Shown: positions 12,881 to 19,510 of the stretch, in pieces
Position numbering within the stretch: the first letter of the stretch is position 1
How the letters are laid out: every line of letters begins with the position of its first letter
Source: a virus
DNA: 23,137 nt
Reading direction: 5' to 3' (one strand)
Virus record (IMG/VR): IMGVR_UViG_3300035034_000074
Coordinates: 1 to 23,137 of that record
Made by a program: the position numbers and the translations under genes
Notes under the pieces: generated by a model
Databases searched by the model: none
What the model saw: only the letters and a program-made list of their open reading frames with translations
Told to the model about the DNA's origin: nothing

Positions 12881-13450
12881 ATGTTCTCTGAAGATCATAC
12901 ATTATACATAGCGCCAAACTTTGACCAAGCATTTATGATTCCCAGAGAACAGATGCCACAGATTGCGGGTAAAGATGTTAAACATTTTCTTGGCAAATGC
13001 GGCGTTAAGAATGAAACAACTACAGTCGCAACTCATTCTTTAAAGCCAACTCAGTCGCAATTCAATACGAGTAAGATAGATGCTATAGGCAAAACTGATA
13101 TGCCTATTTTGGTGTCTAACAACGGATATGTTCTTGATGGTCATCATCGCTGGTTGGCAAATCATTATAATAAGAATGACCAAGTGATCATCAAACTGCC
13201 ATGGGATGCACAGACATCTCTAATAAAAATGCAAGAGTACGAGAAAACATTTTCAAGTGCTATTCATGAAGAAGGTGTAGTAATGACTTCAGGTGGCGAT
13301 AGTGCCCCAGCTGTATCAATTGGGAATAAGGCTATGGATAATACCGTCGTCATTCCTAAAAAGAAAAAACAACCATTCGGAGTATGGAAACGTGAAAACT
13401 ACAAAAATGTCGGCACAAACAATCGCAAAGATGACTCACCAAGTAAATAA
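12881..13450 (+). CDS. ParB-like domain protein
   Basis: A 189-residue protein. The centre has a ParB/sulfiredoxin-fold signature: 'KPTQSQFNTSKIDAI' leading to 'MPILVSNNGYVLDGHHRWLA', with DGHHR at 86-90, where ParB-type CTPases and nucleases carry the GxxR/DGxHR loop. The N-terminal 50 residues and the C-terminal 60 (including KKKKQPFGVWKRENY) are outside the domain; the tail is basic. Phages carry many free-standing ParB-like domains; roles include DNA binding, nucleotide hydrolysis and modification, and none can be assigned here. The ribosome site is weak (AAGGGATG). The 3' end overlaps the RyR-domain gene by 20 bases. Confidence 0.75.
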   Translation: MFSEDHTLYIAPNFDQAFMIPREQMPQIAGKDVKHFLGKCGVKNETTTVATHSLKPTQSQFNTSKIDAIGKTDMPILVSNNGYVLDGHHRWLANHYNKNDQVIIKLPWDAQTSLIKMQEYEKTFSSAIHEEGVVMTSGGDSAPAVSIGNKAMDNTVVIPKKKKQPFGVWKRENYKNVGTNNRKDDSPSK

Positions 13451-13751
13451 AGTTTACTGCGAATCAACCGGCGATATGTCTCAGCCTGATTGGTACTCGG
13501 CACCGAAATGGCAAAGAGACTCAGCTATTGCGGGTGTTGAGTTTCACTTGGCAGAGCCGCGGACTCCAGAAGAATCCCATGAATCGTGGTTAGCCCACAA
13601 AGAAGCGGACGGCTGGGTATACGGAGACGTGAAAGACCCTGAGAAAAAAGAACATCCGTGTATGCGCCCATATTCTGAGCTGCCAGAAGAGCAACGTGCT
13701 AAAGATCATCTATTTGGCGGAATAGTAGAGCTTTGTAAAGGTATTTCATAA
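13431..13751 (+). CDS. RyR-domain protein
   Basis: A 106-residue protein that is essentially a single RyR domain (named for the ryanodine-receptor repeat): 'QRDSAIAGVEFHLAEPRTPEESHESWLAHKEADGWVYGDVKD', 'KKEHPCMRPYSELPEEQRAKD'. The W..K..dGW.yG..kd..K.HP...PY..L....R..D pattern is complete. The frame is open from 13293, but ATG 13431 is the start that gives the compact domain; it lies inside the end of the ParB-like gene. RyR domains occur singly in many bacteria and phages, sometimes in nucleotide- or stress-related loci, with no settled function. The stop overlaps the i-spanin start (TAATG). Confidence 0.8.
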   Translation: MTHQVNKVYCESTGDMSQPDWYSAPKWQRDSAIAGVEFHLAEPRTPEESHESWLAHKEADGWVYGDVKDPEKKEHPCMRPYSELPEEQRAKDHLFGGIVELCKGIS

Positions 13752-14275
13752 TGTTCAGTGCACTGAAGCTGCTGTTAAACAAATATGTCATAATCGGAAT
13801 TATTTGCATCTTAGCTATATCTAGTTTTGGGTATCTGTGTTATAATATTGGAATACAATCGAAACAAGCCGAGTATGATTTGATCGCGGATGCTCTGCGA
13901 GACGAGCAGATCAAAAAGGCTCGAGTAGAGACAGAGATCGTCGTTGAGACCGTCGTTGTCTACAAAGACAAAATCATAGAAATTGAAAAGAAGGTGCCGG
14001 TATATGTCAACAAGATTCGTGAAGTTTTCCGTTATAATGACAACATTGTTATTCCTGCTGATCTTGCAAGGGTGCACGACGCAGCCGTCTTTACAGCAGA
14101 TTTCGATGCCTACTCCACCGAAGGTCCTGATGGAGCCCCCGCAAGAGATGTCACCCTTGCTGAATTCTCAGAGCGAGTAGTTGAGAATTACGGTGTATGC
14201 CACGCCAATGCCGAGCAGCTACGCAGTTTGCAATCATGGACTTCTGAAATGGTTGCACTCTACCCAAGACTATAA
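13751..14275 (+). CDS. Rz: i-spanin (Rz-like inner-membrane lysis protein)
   Basis: A 174-residue protein with one N-terminal membrane segment ('YVIIGIICILAISSFGYLCY', about 12-31) followed by a long periplasmic part with coiled-coil character ('IADALRDEQIKKARVETEIV...IIEIEKKV'). This N-in/C-out layout with a nested lipoprotein gene in another frame (14004-14180) is the Rz/Rz1 two-component spanin arrangement. Spanins disrupt the outer membrane in the last step of lysis, implying a Gram-negative host. The ATG overlaps the RyR gene's stop. No endolysin or holin is visible beside it, so the lysis genes are not clustered. Identification rests on architecture, since i-spanins are too divergent for sequence recognition. 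Confidence 0.8.
   Translation: MFSALKLLLNKYVIIGIICILAISSFGYLCYNIGIQSKQAEYDLIADALRDEQIKKARVETEIVVETVVVYKDKIIEIEKKVPVYVNKIREVFRYNDNIVIPADLARVHDAAVFTADFDAYSTEGPDGAPARDVTLAEFSERVVENYGVCHANAEQLRSLQSWTSEMVALYPRL
14004..14180 (+). CDS. Rz1: o-spanin (Rz1-like outer-membrane lipoprotein), nested in Rz
   Basis: A 58-residue protein wholly inside the i-spanin gene in another frame. It has a short basic N terminus (MSTRFVKF), a hydrophobic signal (VIMTTLLFLLI) and a lipobox LQGC, so the mature lipoprotein starts at the Cys followed by TTQ. A proline-rich segment (PTPPKVLMEPP) is typical of Rz1. I prefer ATG 14004, with AAGG at 13991-13994 upstream, over the in-frame TTG 13983. Signal peptidase II processing and sorting to the outer membrane are expected. 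Confidence 0.85.
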   Translation: MSTRFVKFSVIMTTLLFLLILQGCTTQPSLQQISMPTPPKVLMEPPQEMSPLLNSQSE

Positions 14276-14293
14276 TTATGATGTGAGTGATAT

Positions 14294-15346
14294 ATGTCAG
14301 CAATGATTGAGATGAAGTACATAAATTTTATCTCTTCCTCGTTGGAGCGATTCAAGTGGGTCGTTCCGTCTAAGGTTGCACAATTCAGATGTAATGTATG
14401 TGGAGATTCTGATACTCACAAGAATAAGACTCGTGGATATCTCTATATTATTAGCAAGAACGATATGTTTGCGTTTAAGTGCCACAAGTGTAGCGCTTCT
14501 ATGTCGTTTCGTAATTACATTAAACTATACTTTCCTCATTATCACCAAGAACTCCGATTAGAATTATATAAAGACCGGGCTGGTGCTAGAAGTCTTTCTA
14601 AACCAATTGAAGCTCAACCTATAGTTGCAACTGTTTGCATAGCTGAAGTTAAGCCAGCGACATCTAATGTACTAATCTACCCACTCTCAGAACTTCACGA
14701 AGAACATCTAGCGGTAACTTATTGCAAACAACGAATGATTCCCGAATCACGGTTCGGCGATCTTTATTACACCCCGAATTATGCAGACTGGATTATGAGT
14801 GTTATTCCCGATCCAGAAATAAATGCAAAGAAGTTTCCAACTGATGCAAGATTGGTTATGATGATGAGAGACTTTAGCGGTGATATATTCGGTGCTCAGG
14901 GTAGAGCCTTAGGTAATCATTATGTTAGATACAGTACGATCAAGTTTGATGAGAATAAGCAGAAGATATTTGGTCTTGAGCGTGTAAACTTAGAACACCC
15001 AGTGCTCGTGCTCGAAGGTCCAATAGACAGTCTGTTTCTTCCAAATGCAATCGCGGTATGCGGAGGCGATATAGGTTCATCTGTAAGACAACTTGGAGTT
15101 GATCCTAAGAAGCTAATAGTAATGCTCGATAATGAGCCTCGCCATAAAGATACATTGCGTAGAATGAAAACCGCAATTGATGCTGGCTGTAATGTTTGCT
15201 TCTGGGATATTGACACTAAGTACAAAGACGTTAATGATATGATTAAGAACGGTATTACTAAAGCCAAAATTTTGGCAAACATTAAAGACAATGTATATAA
15301 GGGAAGCAAAGCAATGGCAAAATTAGCACAATGGGGCAAACTATGA
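14294..15346 (+). CDS. 61: DNA primase gp61
   Basis: A 350-residue protein (T4 gp61: 342). A zinc ribbon is formed by C33-x2-C36 and C63-x2-C66, with 'GYLYIISKNDMFAFKCHKC' between the pairs. The TOPRIM catalytic core is seen at 'PVLVLEGPIDSLF' (E241) and 'KLIVMLDNEPRHKD' (D279, E281). It makes RNA primers for lagging-strand synthesis in complex with the gp41 helicase encoded in this window. The start at ATG 14294 follows GTGAGTGA; a second ATG at codon 4 is possible. The C terminus overlaps nrdB as ATGA. It is about 5.6 kb from gp41, separated by the enzyme cassette and spanins, whereas in T4 the genes are much closer. Confidence 0.93.
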   Translation: MSAMIEMKYINFISSSLERFKWVVPSKVAQFRCNVCGDSDTHKNKTRGYLYIISKNDMFAFKCHKCSASMSFRNYIKLYFPHYHQELRLELYKDRAGARSLSKPIEAQPIVATVCIAEVKPATSNVLIYPLSELHEEHLAVTYCKQRMIPESRFGDLYYTPNYADWIMSVIPDPEINAKKFPTDARLVMMMRDFSGDIFGAQGRALGNHYVRYSTIKFDENKQKIFGLERVNLEHPVLVLEGPIDSLFLPNAIAVCGGDIGSSVRQLGVDPKKLIVMLDNEPRHKDTLRRMKTAIDAGCNVCFWDIDTKYKDVNDMIKNGITKAKILANIKDNVYKGSKAMAKLAQWGKL

Positions 15347-16347
15347 CAGAAACTAAACCCCATATTAGGCAGCCGGGTGGATTGGTTGCGGAATATCCGG
15401 TAATCCTTAAATTCATTGAAGATCAACTTTCTGTGTTTTGGACCCACGGTGAGGTTAGAGTAGAGAAAGATATTCAAGACATTCTAGTAAACATGACACA
15501 GCCCGAGAAGCATGGGGTAATTGAGTCGCTGCGACTGTTTACAAAGTATGAAGTGTTTGCTGGGCAGGAATATTGGAATGGCCGTTTTGCTAAGATTTAT
15601 CCTCGTATAGAATTCCAAGAAATGGCTGCTACATTTGGAATGATTGAGCTGGCAGTTCATAAGCGGTTCTATCAGCGTAGTAATGAACTATTGCATCTGC
15701 ATACTAATGAATTCTACGATTCGTTTGAAGATACTCCGATTCTAAAAGAACGTATTGATTTTCTAGACGCAATGGTCAATAGTGAAGATGATCTGCTGTC
15801 GGTTGCAGTATTCTCAATGTTAGAAGGCGCTGTACTTTATACCGCGTTTGCATATTTTAAGCACTTCCAGAGTAACGGCAAGAATAAGATCAAGGCGTTT
15901 GTTTCCGGTATTGACTTTTCTGTCCGTGATGAGAATTTGCACGCAGAAGCTGGTGCATATGTATTCCGTACCGATGTAGCTCAACAGAAACTGACTCCTG
16001 AAGCTCAGATGGCACTCTATGAACGCATTTATGAGGCCGCAGATCAACTTCGAGAGCATGAGCATGCAGTAGCTGATATTATTCTGCCATCTGGCCCAGG
16101 TAATAAAGTTGACGGAATTACTGCACATCAGCTAAAACAGTTCGCCGATTCGCGATTGGATTTGTGCTTAGAAAATCTTGGGTTGAGCGCTCGTTATAAG
16201 CCAGCAAGTAATCCTATTGCTGAGTGGTTTTACTTGAGCTTATCGTCTGCTAAGATTCATGACTTCTTTAATACACAGGGCAGTAGCTATAATCGGAATT
16301 GGTCCGAAGAAGAATTTGATTGGGACTATAATCCGGAGGCTGTTTAA
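15343..16347 (+). CDS. nrdB: Class I ribonucleotide reductase, small (beta) subunit
   Basis: A 334-residue R2-type protein. Likely dimetal ligands: E76 in 'AGQEYW', E102 and H106 in 'MIELAVHKRFY', E161 in 'SMLEGAV', and E197-x2-H200 in 'RDENLHAEAG'. Y110, four residues after H106, sits at the place of the radical tyrosine (H118/Y122 in E. coli R2). The first helix has E-x3-H where the textbook R2 motif is E-x2-H. The protein supplies the radical used by NrdA to convert ribonucleotides to deoxyribonucleotides for phage DNA synthesis. ATG 15343 overlaps the primase stop (ATGA) and is preferred to ATG 15331. The end overlaps nrdA by one base. Confidence 0.9.
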   Translation: MTETKPHIRQPGGLVAEYPVILKFIEDQLSVFWTHGEVRVEKDIQDILVNMTQPEKHGVIESLRLFTKYEVFAGQEYWNGRFAKIYPRIEFQEMAATFGMIELAVHKRFYQRSNELLHLHTNEFYDSFEDTPILKERIDFLDAMVNSEDDLLSVAVFSMLEGAVLYTAFAYFKHFQSNGKNKIKAFVSGIDFSVRDENLHAEAGAYVFRTDVAQQKLTPEAQMALYERIYEAADQLREHEHAVADIILPSGPGNKVDGITAHQLKQFADSRLDLCLENLGLSARYKPASNPIAEWFYLSLSSAKIHDFFNTQGSSYNRNWSEEEFDWDYNPEAV

Positions 16348-18047
16348 TGTCATTGCGAGATCAACTATCTGTAGAGCGTAAAGAGAAACAAGTAGCAGGA
16401 AGTCTTCCATCGTGGTATACTACAGGCGGATATTCACTATTCATGCAAAAGTATTACAATGAAGGCGAAGACTCGTTTCGTGGCAGGGCTGCATGTATTG
16501 CATCCACTGCCGCAAAGCATGCTCCTAAAGACAAAAGTGTTGAAGAATGGACTATCATATTCTTTAATCTAATCTGGAACGGTGATCTGTCTCCGTCTAG
16601 TCCTATCTTGTCTAACACGGGCACAGATAAAGGTTTGCCTGTTTCATGTTCCGGTCAAGTCATCGGTGACAGTATTACTAGCTTCTATACATCACTGCAC
16701 AATTCAGCAATGTTATCTAAGAATGGGTTTGGTACATCTGGTTATCTTGGTGACATTCGCCCACGCGGAACTAAAATTAGCAAAGGCGGTAAAGCACAAG
16801 GTGTTCTGCCAGTATTTGAAGACTTTGTTATGATGGCGGGTAAAGTATCACAGGGTGGTAATCGTCGAGGAGCTTGGGCGGGTTATCTTCCAATCATGCA
16901 CGGCGACTTTCAAGAAGTGTATGATTACGTAAAAGATAAGTCTGATGATGTCAATATTGGTTGGAACTGGTATGATAAAGACATTAAGAGTATACAGGAT
17001 AAAGACGTAGAAATTCGTCGCCGATTTAAAGCAATGATGAAACTACTTGCTGTATCCGGTAAAGGTTATATCTTTAAGCCAGATACAGCTAATCGCCATG
17101 CACCACAGATGTACAAAGACCTTGGCCTAGAAATTAAGGCAAGCAATCTCTGCACCGAGATATCCCTGTTCTCTGATATGACTCATGATTTTACATGTAT
17201 CATTGCTGCGGTTAACCTCGCTAATTACGACAAAGAGCGTTGGGAAAAAGAAAATGTAATCTTCAACGCAACGGTCTTTTTGGATTGCATTGCATCTGAG
17301 TTTATTGAGCGCGCAGAAGAAATTCCTGGATTGGAAAACGCTATTAGGTTTACTAAGAAGGGTCGAGCATTGGGTCTCGGAGTTTGTGGATTCCACACAT
17401 ATCTCCAACAAGAATCTATTCCATTTGAATCTCTTGACGCACAGTTCTTTAATAAGGCGTTCTTTAAGAACATGCAAGCCGAAACTAAACGGGCCAGTCA
17501 ATATATGGCAGAGACATTAGGCGAACCAGAATGGTGTAAGGGTTATGGTGTTCGTAACACGCATCTTATGACTATGATGCCTACGATGTCAACTGCTGCG
17601 CTGATGGGTGGGGTTTCTCAGACCACTGAACCAATGATTGGGTGCTGCTTTGTTCAATCGGCTGCAGGCGGCGAAGAAGTTCGAGTTAATCCAGTATTCC
17701 TTAAGCTTATGAAAGCTCGTGGAAAATATAACAAGAAACTTGTGAAGGAAATTGCAGATAATGCTGGGTCAGTACAAGACCAGGATTGGTTGACAGATCA
17801 CGAGAAGCTGGTGTTTAAAACAGCGTTCGAGATTGATCAGAAAGTGATTATTCGTTACGCAAGTCAGCGGCAGAGGCACATCGACCAAGCACAATCGTTA
17901 AATCTGTTTGTGTCGGCCGATGAAGATGAAGGAGTTATTGCGCATCTATATAAGCTGATCTTGGAAGATGAATGGTTGCAGTCTGCATATTATCTTCGAA
18001 GCCAGGCCGGGGTTGATGCTAGCAAAGGATGTGTTGCCTGTCAATGA
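16347..18047 (+). CDS. nrdA: Class I ribonucleotide reductase, large (alpha) subunit, without ATP cone
   Basis: A 566-residue protein, much shorter than E. coli NrdA (about 760): it begins directly at the catalytic core, so the N-terminal ATP-cone domain for overall activity control is absent. Active-site residues are present: C101 in 'PVSCSG', N267-L-C269-T-E271, C284 in 'FTCIIAAVNL', the radical-transfer tyrosine pair Y548-Y549, and C-terminal redox cysteines C562 and C565 (KGCVACQ). GGAGG at 16335-16339 precedes ATG 16347. It is the last gene of the primase-nrdB-nrdA unit; its stop codon lies inside the terminator hairpin. The paired beta subunit and C-terminal CxxC support class I over class II. 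The lack of the cone fits a phage enzyme not shut off by dATP. Confidence 0.92.
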   Translation: MSLRDQLSVERKEKQVAGSLPSWYTTGGYSLFMQKYYNEGEDSFRGRAACIASTAAKHAPKDKSVEEWTIIFFNLIWNGDLSPSSPILSNTGTDKGLPVSCSGQVIGDSITSFYTSLHNSAMLSKNGFGTSGYLGDIRPRGTKISKGGKAQGVLPVFEDFVMMAGKVSQGGNRRGAWAGYLPIMHGDFQEVYDYVKDKSDDVNIGWNWYDKDIKSIQDKDVEIRRRFKAMMKLLAVSGKGYIFKPDTANRHAPQMYKDLGLEIKASNLCTEISLFSDMTHDFTCIIAAVNLANYDKERWEKENVIFNATVFLDCIASEFIERAEEIPGLENAIRFTKKGRALGLGVCGFHTYLQQESIPFESLDAQFFNKAFFKNMQAETKRASQYMAETLGEPEWCKGYGVRNTHLMTMMPTMSTAALMGGVSQTTEPMIGCCFVQSAAGGEEVRVNPVFLKLMKARGKYNKKLVKEIADNAGSVQDQDWLTDHEKLVFKTAFEIDQKVIIRYASQRQRHIDQAQSLNLFVSADEDEGVIAHLYKLILEDEWLQSAYYLRSQAGVDASKGCVACQ

Positions 18048-18064
18048 CGGGCAACTTATTTCTT
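18033..18064 (+). terminator. Terminator between convergent genes, containing the nrdA stop codon
   Basis: Bases 18033-18055 form a ten-base-pair stem (GTTGCCTGTC paired with GACGGGCAAC, one G-T pair) with a three-base loop, followed by TTATTTCTTT. The nrdA stop (18045-18047) lies within it, and the minus-strand gene ends at 18056, one base beyond. It probably ends plus-strand transcription; on the minus strand no T-run follows. Confidence 0.8.
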
Positions 18065-18592
18065 TCTTGGGACTGCCTCGCGCAGTTCCTCGTATCGACG
18101 ATTGAGGGTGTTGATGTCGAAGACCATATCGTCTATCTTTTCTCTATTTCCTATCAATATCTCTGATCTACGATTACTTGTTAACTCAAGCTCTGATACT
18201 CTATAGCTTTGTGTTTTGGAGTAGTCTACAGCTTGAGATATCATCCATGCTGCAATCGCATATAAAAATCCCAATGCGACTATTGTTAACTTCCCAGTGG
18301 TGTTAACTTTAGTCATATGTTCTGCTACGCTATCATGTATTGGTACTGCCGACCGCTTAACTGTATCAAATTCAACACGTACATCTGTTAATTCTTTGTA
18401 GATTGCAATTACATCTTTCTGGATCATTGACTGATTATGATATACATCAGTTAATTTTTCCAATACTGCTTTCATGTCATCCAATGACTTTTCGATTCTG
18501 TAAATCTTAAACCCCGTGATTTTAGCTTCGGTTTTTAGTTCACTGACGTCCCCTTCCATTTTAACGAACGTGTCAAGATTGTGATCACTCAT
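18056..18592 (-). CDS. Coiled-coil protein with a central membrane segment, unknown
   Basis: A 178-residue protein on the minus strand. The N-terminal 90 residues are acidic and rich in heptad-like Leu/Val spacing ('DVSELKTEAKITGFKIYRIEKSLDDMKAVLEKL'), followed by one membrane segment ('LTIVALGFLYAIAAWMISQA', about 102-121) and a charged C-terminal coiled coil ending VPRKK. The ATG is preceded on its strand by GGAG at a five-base spacing (complement of 18598-18601). A T4-late-like GATAAATA lies 34 bases upstream, so it is probably expressed late. It could be a lysis-related or virion membrane protein, but I do not recognise the family. Confidence 0.7.
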   Translation of the reverse strand: MSDHNLDTFVKMEGDVSELKTEAKITGFKIYRIEKSLDDMKAVLEKLTDVYHNQSMIQKDVIAIYKELTDVRVEFDTVKRSAVPIHDSVAEHMTKVNTTGKLTIVALGFLYAIAAWMISQAVDYSKTQSYRVSELELTSNRRSEILIGNREKIDDMVFDINTLNRRYEELREAVPRKK

Positions 18593-18625
18593 AACTTCTC
18601 CAAAGGGTGTATAACATATCCATTT

Positions 18626-18633
18626 TATTTATC
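18626..18633 (-). promoter_or_regulatory. Late-promoter-like sequence (GATAAATA) on the minus strand
   Basis: The complement of TATTTATC at 18626-18633 is GATAAATA, seven of eight bases of the T4 late consensus TATAAATA, in the 47-base gap before the coiled-coil gene. Expected start is near 18619, a sensible leader to ATG 18592. Confidence 0.5.
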
Positions 18634-18639
18634 AACAAC

Positions 18640-19416
18640 TTAAACAGTTATGCATAGTGTTGGAAACGTGAAAGTCAGAAAACTAGATAGCGCGTTAGTA
18701 CAAAAAGACATAATAGCATCCATAGCCGCAGTTATGGCCATATTCATGTATATTCCAACGGCTTCTTGTAGTTCAAACTCAGGAATACTAATGTTTGGTA
18801 TAAGCGGAGAAGGAATACCCAGTTTTGTTTTTGCCAATGATAAAACTTCCGCGAATGTTGGTAGAGTTGGAAGCGCGATCATACCAGCTATATCCAAGTA
18901 ATCAGTTACACTACCTATTAAGTCCTCAACAAAACCGACTAGCATATTAAAGTAGTATCTAGTTAAATTAGACAAGACCTGAACTGCCTCAAAGTCAGGT
19001 ATAGACAACGTTAGGTAGAACGGAAACTCCACAAACGGTATATTAACTCGGTTCTTTATTGCGGTTCGTATAGTCTCCAGCAGTGCCGACGGGTTAGCTG
19101 ATAATAACTCTAACAAATTAATGTTTAAGACCGGCATCTTTGGAAGTATTGCATCTAAACTTAAGCTAAGTAAGTCAGCCATCGGTTGTATGAATGCCAG
19201 AAATGTCGTCATAAGTTGAAAGTTTTGCAATTCTCCTATTAGCTTTATTGCCTCTAAGTGTGGTATTGATATTTGAGATGGAAACATTGGAGACGGCAAT
19301 GTAGGCAGTGACGGGAAATTAAACAACAGCGTCGCCGGAAACTTCAAGTTACCAACAAAAGCCGCGTGCATATCATTAAACGAGGGTATCGGTGTGTTTG
19401 TGCAAATTTCTGGCAT
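18640..19416 (-). CDS. Hydrophobic protein with three degenerate internal repeats, unknown
   Basis: A 258-residue protein very rich in Leu, Ile, Pro and Phe. Three copies of a motif are visible: ISIPHLEAIKLI (49-60), LSIPDFEAVQVL (137-148) and ISIPEFELQEAV (209-220), each preceded by a Pro-rich strand (FPSLPTLPSP, IPFVEFPFYL, PSPLIPN) and followed by a hydrophobic helix (FLAFIQPMADLL, MLVGFVEDLIG, ITAAMDAIMSF). Spacing is about 88 and 72 residues. There is no clear signal peptide. Regular repeats plus a late-type upstream sequence suggest a virion or late membrane-associated protein, but that is inference. The ATG (complement 19414-19416) has GGAA upstream. It probably shares late control with the next minus-strand gene. 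Confidence 0.7.
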   Translation of the reverse strand: MPEICTNTPIPSFNDMHAAFVGNLKFPATLLFNFPSLPTLPSPMFPSQISIPHLEAIKLIGELQNFQLMTTFLAFIQPMADLLSLSLDAILPKMPVLNINLLELLSANPSALLETIRTAIKNRVNIPFVEFPFYLTLSIPDFEAVQVLSNLTRYYFNMLVGFVEDLIGSVTDYLDIAGMIALPTLPTFAEVLSLAKTKLGIPSPLIPNISIPEFELQEAVGIYMNMAITAAMDAIMSFCTNALSSFLTFTFPTLCITV

Positions 19417-19441
19417 GATAAAATTCCAATCTAAAAAAAAC

Positions 19442-19449
19442 TATTTACA
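19442..19449 (-). promoter_or_regulatory. Late-promoter-like sequence (TGTAAATA), overlapping an early -35 box
   Basis: The complement of TATTTACA (19442-19449) is TGTAAATA, seven of eight bases of the T4 late consensus. Expected start is near 19435, giving a leader of about 19 bases to the ATG of the repeat protein. The same bases include the -35 box TTTACA of the plus-strand helicase promoter. Confidence 0.45.
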
Positions 19450-19472
19450 ATGAGGCCTGACTGTTGTATAAT
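19444..19472 (+). promoter_or_regulatory. Sigma70-type promoter for the DinG-like helicase
   Basis: TTTACA (19444-19449) and TATAAT (19467-19472) are 17 bases apart, with an A-tract (19433-19440) just upstream like an UP element. Expected transcription start is about 19479, which rules out the ATG at 19475 as the translation start. Confidence 0.85.
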
Positions 19473-19510
19473 AGATGCAATCTAGTAAATTCATGGAAAA
19501 GGTGACTCGC

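Noticed and set aside
16347-18047. Class II (B12-dependent) ribonucleotide reductase
   Set aside because: A beta subunit with dimetal ligands is directly upstream, and the tandem Tyr and C-terminal CxxC of class I alpha are present.
19475-19510. ATG 19475 or ATG 19493 as start of the DinG-like helicase
   Set aside because: 19475 is upstream of the expected mRNA start from the -10 box at 19467-19472, and 19493 has no ribosome site. GTG 19511 has AAGGTGA at the right distance.
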